Made by a program: the position numbers and the translations under genes. Shown here piece by piece: positions 11,434-21,421 of a DNA stretch of 64,000 nt. Numbering within the stretch: the first letter of the stretch is position 1; every line of letters starts with the position of its first letter. Below the pieces are notes generated by a model that saw nothing but the letters and a program-made list of their open reading frames with translations, was not told where the DNA came from and made no database searches. This stretch comes from Anthostomella pinea (lineage: Eukaryota; Ascomycota; Sordariomycetes; Xylariales; Xylariaceae): assembly GCA_963556695.1 (NCBI GenBank), contig CAUWAG010000003.1, positions 1,178,001 through 1,242,000 on the forward strand. The letters run 5' to 3'.

Positions 11434-12277
11434 GGTGCCACGATGGGTCGGTGAAGATTGGGAGCAAAGAAGGGCATGGTGGGAAGTGACCGCTTCGAGT
11501 ACACTCAAGGGTTGCGGGAAGACAGGAAATATGGTAATGATACCAACTAGAGTCGCTCATTGAACAGTATTGGTATCGCCTTGATTGGCCAACTAGAGTC
11601 ACTCCTTAGATGTACGGGTTCCGACCCTGATTGACGCAGCAATAGCAGTAAACATGGCTTAGATGTTAGACGCTGACTATGAAACCAAGAACGGTGTTCT
11701 CACGAGACTGCTTCTCAAGCCTCTTTTTTCTTCTTTCTTTCCATTAAGGAGCATTCATCTTGGCTGAATGAAACTCGTCTCATACCAGCTGGCAATTCCC
11801 ATGTGACGATCGGCGATGATTACTCACTTGCGTCCCTGTGGGTTCAGACATAGCTATCCACTCGGCTAAAATTCAGGCATCCCATATGAAGGTTTTAAGT
11901 ATTTTTACAAGCCCAAATACCCGGGTGCGCCCAGCATCCCGGGGCTCCATTTGGCTCGATCCGCCTCTGATGAACGGAGATACGCCTCGCACCCGTAGAG
12001 CGACACGACAAGAACTGAGGCGTTAGACTCCAGCATTCGTAGTGAGTTCTCTTTATTCCAGATAAAGAGAAACCGAATTACATTATTGCCTTCCCTAACG
12101 AGCCACAAAGCCTGGGAACAAAGAGCGCCCCCTGATAGCCGAACAAAGAGAGCCACGTACAAGATCATTGTGTTTCAAAGCTTAGGGAAGGGCCTATAAA
12201 ACCCATACCATAAGCAGATCGGGCCAGTGTAGTAGGTTCAGTGTTCACGAAAGAATTCAAATAATCAATAATCAAAT
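11434..12277. other. Intergenic, 3' flank and promoter
   Basis: 844 bp between two plus-strand genes. A TATA box sits near the right end; otherwise no supported feature. Confidence 0.45.
12195..12200 (+). promoter_or_regulatory. TATA box of the orphan gene at 12278
   Basis: TATAAA, 78 bp before the ATG, in the context CCTATAAAACCC. Spacing fits a fungal core promoter. Confidence 0.45.
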
Positions 12278-12928
12278 ATGACGACGATGACCGCTCAGAT
12301 GGAGAACACAAACACGCGAGATTTTGCGAAAGCAACGACCCGACTTATAAGACCATGCAAGGAATTTCCCGCTCAGGCCGAGAAGTACGTCCGCAGCATC
12401 TTCAAGGAGAAGCCCAGCAACCTCGACCTCGCCGCGACGGAGCTAGTCCCTCTCTACGGCCTCAACGACAACGCAAGCCACGACGTCGTGGCCCGCGTGC
12501 AAACACAGGCCATCTTCGTGTGCCCGGAGCTTCAGGAGCACCTCGGCGAGTTCGTGCTACTATACCTGAACGGCGAGTGGTCGCTGCCCGTGGGCGACTG
12601 GCGCGCCACCATAAAACTCATCCAACAACACAAGAAAGACCCCACGTGGCATTCGTCGAAGTGCCCTGTCCAGCCGGACTGGACGGTCAACCATTTTTAT
12701 GCAAGGTTTTTGCTCAGGATGTTGCGCGAGGTCAGATATCCGGTTAAGGAGACGAAGATGCTGGGCTGGCTGAGACGCGCGGACCATGAGGATGTGTACT
12801 GGGTGCTCTTCCATGCGCTGATGTACTTGCAGCTGGATATCATGCAGTTTAATCGCTCGCATGCGCCGTTGAGGGATGTGGCGAGTCATTATGCGAATAA
12901 GTTTCCTGGCGTTGGGACTTGTCTTTGA
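12278..12928 (+). CDS. Orphan soluble protein of unknown function
   Basis: Intronless gene of 216 codons. The predicted protein is soluble and mostly helical, with an aromatic-rich second half (DWTVNHFYARFLLRMLREV and DVYWVLFHALMYLQLDI). It has no signal peptide, membrane segment or zinc-binding cluster that I can see. I do not recognise the family. A TATA box 78 bp upstream and strong use of G/C-ending codons in the middle support real coding. Its stop is only 46 bp before the left end of the transposon, so the element supplies or disrupts the native 3' untranslated region. Confidence 0.7.
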   Translation: MTTMTAQMENTNTRDFAKATTRLIRPCKEFPAQAEKYVRSIFKEKPSNLDLAATELVPLYGLNDNASHDVVARVQTQAIFVCPELQEHLGEFVLLYLNGEWSLPVGDWRATIKLIQQHKKDPTWHSSKCPVQPDWTVNHFYARFLLRMLREVRYPVKETKMLGWLRRADHEDVYWVLFHALMYLQLDIMQFNRSHAPLRDVASHYANKFPGVGTCL

Positions 12929-12974
12929 GAATCTACTGTGGGCGGGTTCCGTTGCTGCGCTCGGCTGAGAGGTA

Positions 12975-13060
12975 CCATGCCCCACCCACCACTCGGCCAC
13001 CCCCACCACTCGGACTGCAAAATCTACTGCCACACACCAAAACATCAACAACTTCACTTA
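12975..13060 (+). repeat. Left terminal inverted repeat (86 bp)
   Basis: Begins CCATGCCCCACCCACCACTC and ends CAACTTCACTTA. It matches the reverse complement of 15353-15438 except for one C/T difference, and is preceded by TA. Confidence 0.93.
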
Positions 13061-13127
13061 CAGCGAAATCAGTCAATTCATGATATCTTCGGCTGCAAAA
13101 ATGTACAATCTATTCGTCTATGGCGGT

Positions 13128-15137
13128 TTAGTTATCGTATCTAGCCGGCCAGCGACTCTGTTGACCCGAACAGGTCTCCCTAGCGGCCATAATCTCCTCC
13201 TCTTCTTCTGAATCAGAGCTTTCATCCTCTTTCTCCTCATCAGTGGTATCTTTAATAACCACAGGTTGCGCGGCCTTGCGGCCTCTCTGAGGCTGTTCCT
13301 CACTAGCTGCCAGAATATCCGGGATATTTTTGAAGCATTTATTCAGGTTGGGGATCTTTCTGTGCTTTTTAGGGCGTATGCGGTCTAGTTTGGCCTCCAG
13401 GCTCTCGATCTTCTGGTCCTTTAGTACCATCTCTCCTGATTGCTTCTCAAAGGCTTTTGCAACCTTGCGTAACTTCAGCCGAGTGGTTGGGGACTTGTTT
13501 TTGCCCATATCCATAATTTGTCGGCTATTTTTAGGCGTCTAGAAGTCTTCAGGTTCTGAACTTTCAACCTGTTCAGGCTCAGGGGTTGCGGCCTTATCCT
13601 GTTGGATTTCTGGATGCGATAAAGCCTTTCTGTGGTTAATAGGCCAATTACCAGTAGTTCTAAAGCCAGCCCGACAATTTTTGACCGTCAAGCCGTCGTT
13701 CCTCGCCTTGAAGTAGCATCTGTGAGGACCTGCTCCCAAGCAGCCCTCAACTGCCAGGACTGTGGTAGCCAATTGGAAGCTGGCTGTGGGGATCAGGCAC
13801 AAGCAGAGCTCCACCTGCTCCTGGACTTGGTCGCGCTTTTTGCAATGCGTTGTTAGTCATTTCTTTCCTTTTCTCTTTAGCTTAGAATCTTCGTCTATAG
13901 CACCCAATGGACTGAGTTCGCCTCAATGCCTTGATCTGGTCGTGACAGCATCTGATGAAGTTGATCTTGTCCACAGGGGCAGCATCAGTTAGAGTAGCTA
14001 ACTGAGCGGTATGCTTGCGGTAAGCAGCTTTCACGGCATTAAAGGGGCCGTTATCAAGTGATTGAAGCCCGTGGGAGTTATGTGCTGGAAGAAAACAAAG
14101 CTGAACGTTATTCAAGAAGCACGTAGTTATGAATTCATCCTACCGCTAAATGGTTAGCTATACATCTATGGATTTCAAGCGAAATAAAATAGAGAAAAAT
14201 AAAGGAATTAATACATACGGAGGTATGGCTCTTATGCCCATTAAGGATCAAGAGTACCGCTTCAGAATTGTCATCTTCTCGTACCTAATTGGCTTGAGGG
14301 AGGAAAACACTTTCCAACCACTCCACGGCAACTGCGTTATCTGTCCAGCCATTATCAGTGCATATATAATGCCAAGGGGCAATCTCTTTGAACCCCTGAA
14401 GGAACCACTGGGCCTGGAGATCTTTTCCTTTAAATATAATGCCTGGCGTAAGAGCCTTGCCCGTAGCGGAGATGGCCTCAATGAAGGAGGTCCAGCCGCG
14501 GCCTTGGTCGCTCTTTAAGAAGGTCTTTTTTGTCTCCGTACTGCTCAAAACAAGACCATCAAGCCCTAAATAGGTTAGTTAATGGATAAAGTTAACAGGA
14601 GATTATTCAGGGATTATTCAGGGGCTTTCCCGTACCAAAACCCGCCATGATACCGCCCTTATCTACGTTGTACATATTCTGGGGCTTTACCCAATCAAAA
14701 TCCTCGCGATGATCAAAATACTAGTTAACAGATTTCGGCATAAAGCCCTTAAATTAAGCAGCTTCCTGTCTGCGGCCAATTTTTGTCTTTATTTGGGGGT
14801 TACGGCGAAGAAATCCATCCATCCAGTTCTTTCCAACTGTCTTAGTGATGCCGTTTATCTTGGAGGTAGCCTGAACGATTGCCTTGACGGCGCTATGCAA
14901 TGGGGCGAGCCCCAGAGACTCCTGACGAAGTATCCACTGGGCTAGGCGTGTTTCATGCTTGTCGGATAGTCTTCTTTTTGGCTGATGCGTCTCTCCCTTT
15001 GAAGGTTTGCCGTTGAGGCGGTCAGATAGCATCTGCTTAGGGATACCCCATTTCCGAGCGGATTTTTGGACCGACAACTTGTTATCGGTGACATCTAGTA
15101 CGGCATCTGCCATAGTATCCTCCGTATAAAAAGGCAT
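13128..15137 (-). pseudogene. Transposase of the Fot1/pogo element, multiply broken
   Basis: Starts at MPFYTEDTMADAV (ATG at 15137) with a psq-type helix-turn-helix (QKSARKWGIPKQMLSDRL) and CENP-B-type helices. The first frame stops (TAA) at 14756-14754 after GRRQEAA, followed by another stop (TAG, 14723-14721) where relatives have Trp. The DDE domain resumes as NVDKGGIMAGFG, continues over a probable intron to KTFLKSDQGRGWTSFIEA and ICTDNGWTDNAVAVEWL, and meets a third stop (TAG, 14287-14285). The third catalytic position reads LILNGHKSH where the family has an LDGH-type Asp, so Asp has become Asn. C-terminal text continues as FLPAHNSHGLQSLDNGPF and ends in an acidic and basic tail near 13128. 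Most changes I can infer are G to A on the coding strand, as expected from RIP. Not functional. Confidence 0.85.
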
Positions 15138-15352
15138 TTTGGGAGTCATGATGCTACATTGTATATAAAAGAAGAAAAGAACAGGTGAATAAAGGGCAAA
15201 TTTGCCCTTATGAGGGGTAGAAATCACGGGCGGGGGGACCCCTCATTGCCGGGTCTGGCTAAAAGGATCTATATTGGGGTAAACCTCAAGAAAAGAGCTA
15301 TTCAGCGAACTAATTACATCGCGAATCCCTTCAAAAACAGCTGGATTCGGTA

Positions 15353-15438
15353 TAAGTGAAGTTGTTGATGTTTTGGTGTGTGGCAGTAGATTTTGCAGTC
15401 CGGGTGGTGGGGGTGGCCGAGTGGTGGGTGGGGCATGG
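15353..15438 (-). repeat. Right terminal inverted repeat (86 bp)
   Basis: Partner of 12975-13060 and immediately followed by the TA target duplication. The sequence reads into the element in the opposite direction. Confidence 0.93.
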
Positions 15439-15440
15439 TA

Positions 15441-16372
15441 AGTTCGTAAACCTGGTAGTTGTTAAAAACACGCTTAGATAATCTTGAACAGAAAACCTTG
15501 ACCATTATGCCGTATCACCAAGTTGGTGATAAATGTCAATGTCGAACCATGGTCTTCACGAAGCAATCAGCGTCGGAATGAGTTTATGCAGTTGCGGTAG
15601 CTTTCGCTTCGAAAGGGGGCAACACACAGAATCGGATGTACCGGAGGTACCGGGGCTTTATACATAGTAGGGGGGATCTAGTCGTCTCGGAGATAACAAT
15701 CGCAGGCCATCGGACCTCGCTTCGTTCTCCACAGCGAGCAGCTGGCTGAGAGCAAGCTGACAGCAACCTCTCCAGGGACGGTCGAATGACTGGAAGCGAG
15801 CCGTCGAGACCTGCTTCTTTCACTCTCGCATTCGCTTATCGCATACGAATCGTACGTTTGATCTGTTTATTCTGTTGTTACTAATACTCCAGCTAAGGGC
15901 AGTCTAATGGTTGCTAGGCCACCATCGCTGGCGTGCCCCGGCCGTGCCGCTGTGCCGCCGCTGAGCTCGGGCTCGGTCTACGAGCACAACTGGAACGCAC
16001 TTCGCTCGGCTTTGCATACTGACCGCTGTCCTAACGCCGAATCCTGCATGCGAAAAAGAAATGGGAGCAATACTACGAAATGGTTCTGCCGTTGTTACAT
16101 CGGAACATTCCAACCCGTCATAGACTCACTGGTCATAGGCCTCGGCTGCTGGATGAGGCGAGATTAGGGATCTTATCATCTTACCCGAAGACCGGTCTCC
16201 GCTGCCCGAGCTACTATACCCCAATCCCCAGATATAAATGTTTTTGGTCTCCCGCTAGCTTCCCGTTACTTGGCACTCCTGTTCGCAGTCCTCAACCAGC
16301 CAGTCACATAGACCTCGACGGAACAACTGCAGACGAACCGACCTCTCCCTCTCCGTCTCCCTCTCTCAAGCG
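15441..16372. other. Intergenic, promoter of the MFS gene
   Basis: 930 bp between the transposon and the transporter gene. A pyrimidine-rich leader precedes the ATG. No supported gene. Confidence 0.45.
16233..16238 (+). promoter_or_regulatory. Candidate TATA box of the MFS transporter gene
   Basis: TATAAA in the context GATATAAATG, 140 bp before the ATG and followed by a CT-rich leader. Confidence 0.4.
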
Positions 16373-18315
16373 ATGGCGACAGAGGAGCATCGACCCGGTG
16401 GGCTCCGCGACGACGAGAAAGTCATCGATGTCGAGCAAAATGCAGGGCTCCATGCGCCCGCGAACGCCCAGGACAGCTCCAACGAGACATCAACGTTGAG
16501 CGACGAGACGATGCGCGACACCAATGCGCAAGCCCCTGCCGCGACCGAGTCGACGCCAAACGAGAATGGCACGACGCCTGCCGCGGGCAAAGAGGCCGGA
16601 CCGGCGCAGCGAACGAAACTGCAAATGTCCCTGATCATGTTTGCGCTATGCTCGGCGTTGTTCCTAGCTGCTCTCGACGTCACCATCATCACGACCGCGA
16701 TCCCGACCATCGTCGGCCAGTTCAATTCGCCGTCGGGCTACACGTGGATCGGCGCCGCCTACCTGCTGGCCAACTCGGCGACGGTGCCGTCGTGGGGCAA
16801 GATCAGCGACATCTGGGGGCGCAAGCCCGTCTTGCTGACAGCGGTTGGTATCTTCTGGATTGGGTCGCTCATATGTGCGCTCAGTGTGAATATCGGCATG
16901 TTGATCGCTGGTCGCGCGATTCAGGGAGCTGGCGGTGGCGGCATTGTCGTGCTCACCAACATCTGCGTTGGAGACTTGGTGTCGGTACGTCAGCGCGGAC
17001 AGTACTATGGCATATTTGGGGTGGTTTGGGCTATCGCGTCAGCGATTGGACCGATTCTTGGTGGTGTCTTCACTTCGAAGGTAAGTTCATTATAGTTGCT
17101 GGACTACCCCTTGCATCTCGTCAGCGGATGCAAAGCACCTCGGGCGGTTGCGATGCCAAGCAAATCAATTGGCTGCTAACTCCGGTTTCTGATTAGGTCA
17201 CCTGGCGCTGGTGTTTTTACGTCAACCTGCCCATCAGCGGCGCAGGCTTCGTGATTTTGGTATTTGTGCTTAAGCTGCACAATCCCAGAACATCGGTACG
17301 CCAGGGCTTGGCTGCCATCGACTGGCTGGGAAGTGCCCTGGTCATCGGTGCGACCCTCATGTTCCTATTCGGCCTGGAATTCGGTGGCGTCTCCTATCCT
17401 TGGGCCTCGGCCACTGTCATCTGCCTCATCGTATTCGGCATCGTCACTTTCGTGCTCTTCATCCTCGTCGAGAAGTACGTCGCAAAATACCCGGTCATCC
17501 CACTGCGGCTATTCCAGGACAAGAGAAACATGGCCGTCTTCGGCATCTGTTTGAGCCACGGTGCAGTTTTCATCTCGGGCTCTTACTATCTACCCCTGTA
17601 CTTCCAAGCGGTCATCGGCGCCTCGTCCCTTCTGTCTGGTGTCTACCTGCTTCCGTTTGCCCTCTCGCTGTCTTTCGTCTCGGCGGGCACGGGTATCTGG
17701 ATGAAGAAGACGGGCAAGTACCTGCCCGCCATCATCTTGGGCATGTTCTTCCTGACCCTCGGCTTCGGGCTCTTCATCGCCCTGGGCGCCGAGGTCAGCT
17801 GGGCCAAGTTGATCGTGTTCCAGATCATAGCCGGGATCGGCGTCGGGCCCAACTTCCAGTCGCCCCTGATCGCGCTGCAGTCGAGCGTCGAGCCGCACGA
17901 GATCGCCTCCGCCACCGGCACGTTCCAGTTCATCCGCCAGCTCGCGACGTCCATATCCGTCGTCATTGGCGGAGTCGTGTTCCAGAACGGGATGAACAGG
18001 CAGTACCCGCACCTGCTGGCTGAACTCGGCCCTGAGCTGGCGAACCAGTTGTCGGGCGGCAATGCGGGTGGAAGCGTGGAGCTGGTCGCGTCTCTGCAAG
18101 GACATGAGGGCACAGTGGCCAGGACGGCGTACTGGAACAGTCTGAGAGATCTGTGGATTATGTACACGGCGTTCGCTGCCGCAGGGCTCCTCATCAGCCC
18201 CCTTGTTGGCCAGCGGAAGCTCAGCAACCAACATACGGAACATAAGACCGGGTTGAAGAGTCTTAAACCGGATGGTGCGGATGCAGACCGGTCATCAGCC
18301 GAGAAATCTACTTAA
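16373..18315 (+). CDS. MFS drug:H+ antiporter (DHA-type, probably 14 TMS)
   Basis: Two exons (16373-17080, 17197-18315) over a 116 bp phase-0 intron (GTAAGT to GATTAG, GCTAAC branch) give 608 aa. About 85 hydrophilic N-terminal residues precede the membrane part. Recognisable MFS signatures: LDVTIITTAIPTIVGQF in the first helix, motif A as GKISDIWGRKPVLL, GRAIQGAGGGGI, and an antiporter-type motif C around the intron (AIASAIGPILGGVF), then TWRWCFYVNLPI. The length and helix count fit the 14-helix DHA2 group, which exports drugs, mycotoxins and other small molecules at the plasma membrane using the proton gradient. No biosynthetic core gene is nearby in this window, so the substrate cannot be inferred; it may serve general detoxification. 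The family assignment is strong and the substrate is unknown. Confidence 0.93.
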
Positions 18316-19675
18316 TAGATAGACGGCAGTAATAATAGAATATCTCTCAACTTACTACCACAGGGGTCGGGCTGCTTGTAATCTTGACCCGATGAACTCC
18401 ATGTTGTCTGCGAGGAGTGGTGCCCTCCAACCACTTGTACAAGTCACTAATTTGTGTCAAGCGAACGTCAACTAGTCTAGCTAAATCTTCTTCCGATGCA
18501 AGTCATCGACCATATCCAATTCGACCAGATGACGTGCATGTGCTACAGTTTGATACCGGAACACAGATCGTCCGACTAATAATAAGAGAGATCAACAAGA
18601 ACTAAACTTTGTTGCGATGCTCATGCGGGAAGAAGCAAAGCTCATGCGTCCCCGGCAAATTGGGGGAAGAAATGGGATGGACGGAATGGGCCAAGACAAC
18701 GGACCCGGCCGCCTCCGGGCTCCCCTTGTATTATAACGTTAATTCATCGATCTCCGCTGAGGAACGTGGGGGGAAATATTCCCGCCATGTACGAACGCCC
18801 CCCAAGTCAGTCAAGAATACAATACCCTACTCAGCTCGCTGCCAGGGTCTTACGCGGAGGGCTTGCGGCTCCAAGGCATGTAAGCACCCACCCCCCCCCC
18901 CCAACCCCCATCTCGACGCAGGAGCCTCCTCGTGAGATCCCCTTCGAAGCAGCACCGTCAGAGCCTCAATTAGACCATAGCAAGACTGTGTGTGAGTTGT
19001 GAACCGCAAGTGAGAATCCTGACAGGTTGTTTGTTATCTGAGTGGGCAGAGGGTCAGATGAGGCCGGTGTAGGGATCGTGGGTGGTGCGACTTGGCATAG
19101 CACGTACCAAGACAAGACAGACTCAAAGTCGTCCGAAGTCATGTGTTTGCATGTGGCACGTAAGTCATGTTGCAAAGCTTGATTTATATACAGGGTTAAC
19201 ATAGCACTGCCCACAGCATTTCTGTGCTGTTAATTGTGAGCTTGGCATGGCGCGCAGCACCGGCGTCGCCTGTCAATCGCGCTCGGTCAGGCCACATCCA
19301 TGATCCATCATACGACGGTGGGACTACCGCCATTCCACCCTCCTACCACCCTGAAACTCCCGCTCAACACGCTTCCTCTCGGCGTTGTGTCGATAATGAA
19401 TCGGGATGTGCGATCATACGTGAGAGTGAGCTCGATCACCATATTAATAATAATAAGAGCCGCTGGTCGAAAAACATATCCAACTGCTCACCAACACCTC
19501 ACAACCAACTCCAGCTACTACTACACGGTATACTCACTATCCCAACGGCAATCACTTTTCCGCCCAAACTGCCAAGTGCGACTGGACAACCACACATCAC
19601 CTACCCCCAGTTCAACCGCATCTGATATATCACAAACTCCATCAGCGACAGATCGTCATCATCAGCAACCCAGCT
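18316..19675. other. Intergenic, with poly-C tract
   Basis: 1.36 kb with no supported gene. A poly-C run lies at about 18,890-18,902. The part from 19,250 on is CT/CA-rich and is probably leader for the next gene. Confidence 0.4.
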
Positions 19676-20129
19676 ATGACAACCAACTCATACGGATCCG
19701 CCCTTCCCACCTTCGACTTCCCCCAGACCGTCGCCAAGGCGGCGCGGTCCGCACCCAGAAGGATGCCCATGGCCGCAAGATTAGTACCCCTTGCCGCAGC
19801 AGCAGGACTCGGTATGTCCAGTCCCATCTTACCCAAAATCCCTATCCCCCTGTCCCCCCTATCACCCCACCCCTTTCCCTACCCGCTCTTCAGCCTTCGT
19901 ATGACCGTACCGTACGTTACTAATTACTAACCTTCCATGAACAGCATACTACGTCGGAGCCCAACTCTCGGCGCAGCGCGACGCGAGGTACGCCGAGACG
20001 GTCTCCATGATGAAGGCCCTGGAGAGCGCCTATGGCGACCGCTCGAGCCTGCAGGACCTGGAGGCCGCTTCGCAGGCTTATAGTGCCACCTCGGCTACTC
20101 GGTATACGGCGACGGACGCCGGCCGGTGA
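19676..20129 (+). CDS. Small protein with one hydrophobic segment
   Basis: Two exons (19676-19811, 19945-20129), a 133 bp phase-1 intron with GTATGT donor, TACTAAC branch site and CAG acceptor, give 106 aa. The N-terminal 35 residues are basic and free of acidic residues after position 15 (AARSAPRRMPMAARL), followed by a hydrophobic stretch (LVPLAAAAGLAYYVGAQL, spanning the splice junction) and a polar C-terminal half rich in Ala, Ser and Thr. The pattern of basic presequence then a single membrane helix is typical of small mitochondrial inner-membrane proteins, but I do not recognise the family. The textbook splice signals and the in-frame continuation of the hydrophobic helix across the junction support the model. 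Confidence 0.65.
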
Positions 20130-20656
20130 GCTTCTTGAACAAGTAAATTTTGTCATCTGTTGGTGGTTTCTTCGACTCAGTCGCACGCGATCGGCACGGA
20201 CAAGATGAAAGCTCTTGAGTGAGCCCGAGGGGGGCATGTTTGATTTGAATTCATTTCGGGCGTTCGATGGGCAATTGCCGGAGTTCGTGGACCAGGGTGA
20301 TGGACTTGCGGGCGAGTCTATAACTTACCTGGCCGGCTCGGCAGCTTACCCTTTCATTCGCGTCTTGGGACGGACTTGCTGGGAGCGGAACCGTCGGCCG
20401 CCGATCGCGGGTCTTGACAGTGTACTATCATGAGGCCGGCGTTGGGACAATTCAATGTTTTCACAGCGGTTATGACGGATTGGGTTCACTCCCCAGGGTT
20501 ATCGGATGGATCAATAGGAGGTTGCATGTTACCAACAACATTGTATATTTATATAAACATATTTACATGGCCTTTTTCTAATGTACCTTCATCTACCCAA
20601 ACACCTTTCCTCGCTATCAACTTTAAATAACTTTCGCATCTGCCGCTTACGGTGCT
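20130..20656. other. Intergenic between convergent genes
   Basis: 527 bp shared 3' flank, AT-richer around 20,530-20,640. Nothing recognisable. Confidence 0.45.
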
Positions 20657-21421
20657 CTACACCTCCCGCGCACGAGCCTCCGTCCAATCCCGACGCGCCT
20701 CATCCCGCATCCTCAGCAACGCAGCGCCGCCCAGCCACCCATGCGCCCTCTGCAGCACAAAAACAAGCAGATTCCAGAACATCTCGCCGTGGCCGTCATC
20801 GAGATCGACCCAGCGCTCGTGGCGCTCGTCCATCGAGTCCGAGAAGCGGTCCATCCACGCGTGGCACATCTCGTGCAGCATATCGCCCAGCAGCTCGTCG
20901 AAATCGCGCAGGTTCCCGTCCGCGTCGCGCACCCAGATGATGATGTGGTCGATGGTCGGGTCCCACTGCGCCTTGAGGGTGCGGTGCATGCGGTCTCTGA
21001 CGTCGAGGTTGATTAGTTCGTAGCGGGCCAGACCACCTGCAAGTTTCGGGTTGTGGGCGGGCTGGCTGCCGGCGTGCCGCACGTGGCGCCGCATGAGGCC
21101 GAAGAAGAACGTCTGGTCGAAGTGCCACATGCACCTCGTGAGGGCCTCGGTCATCAGCTCGACATTTTCTTGCAGGTCTTCCTCGGCCGCGTATTTCAGG
21201 TACGTGTCGTGGAGGTTTTGGACAGCCGTGCTCGTTGTCCTGGTCTTAGTGCCTTCCGAGTGAACCTTGACTAGCCGAGCGATGTCCCGGGCGCTGTATA
21301 TCAGGTCATTGGTCAGTAGGTCATAAGATACGTCCGCGACTGGGTCTATCCTCCATCGGTTGTCTGCTATCCGTTTGAGGTGACGGAGTGCCTCATTCTT
21401 CCGCGGGGCCAGAGGCCGCAT
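20657..21421 (-). CDS. SprT-like zinc metalloprotease
   Basis: Intronless, 254 aa. The zincin motif HEMCH (residues 183-187, in the context LLGDMLHEMCHAWMDRF) and a downstream third zinc ligand in DDGHGEMFWNLL (His 211) are the SprT/SprT-like signature. Upstream, a conserved block (ARYELINLDVRDRM) precedes the catalytic helix. SprT-like enzymes include Wss1/SPRTN, which cut DNA-protein crosslinks, but this protein is short and shows no obvious PCNA- or ubiquitin-binding tail, so it could equally be one of the uncharacterised fungal SprT-like proteins. The N-terminal 90 residues do not resemble a domain I know. Catalytic residues appear intact. It is convergent with the small membrane-protein gene. 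Confidence 0.85.
   Translation of the reverse strand: MRPLAPRKNEALRHLKRIADNRWRIDPVADVSYDLLTNDLIYSARDIARLVKVHSEGTKTRTTSTAVQNLHDTYLKYAAEEDLQENVELMTEALTRCMWHFDQTFFFGLMRRHVRHAGSQPAHNPKLAGGLARYELINLDVRDRMHRTLKAQWDPTIDHIIIWVRDADGNLRDFDELLGDMLHEMCHAWMDRFSDSMDERHERWVDLDDGHGEMFWNLLVFVLQRAHGWLGGAALLRMRDEARRDWTEARAREV

Larger units (their letters stand above)
12975..15438 (-). mobile_element. Fot1/pogo-type DNA transposon, degenerate
   Basis: A 2,464 bp element bounded by 86 bp terminal inverted repeats that differ at one base and are flanked by TA on both sides (12973-12974 and 15439-15440). TA duplication, long inverted repeats and an HTH plus DDE transposase on the minus strand place it in the Tc1/mariner superfamily, Fot1/pogo branch. 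The near-identical ends suggest a fairly recent insertion, but the transposase is broken by several stops, so it cannot move itself. It could still be mobilised by an intact relative elsewhere. Confidence 0.92.

Noticed and set aside
17590..18243. Long minus-strand frame of 217 codons under the MFS gene
   Set aside because: It is the antisense of G/C-ending codons in the transporter and has no domain.
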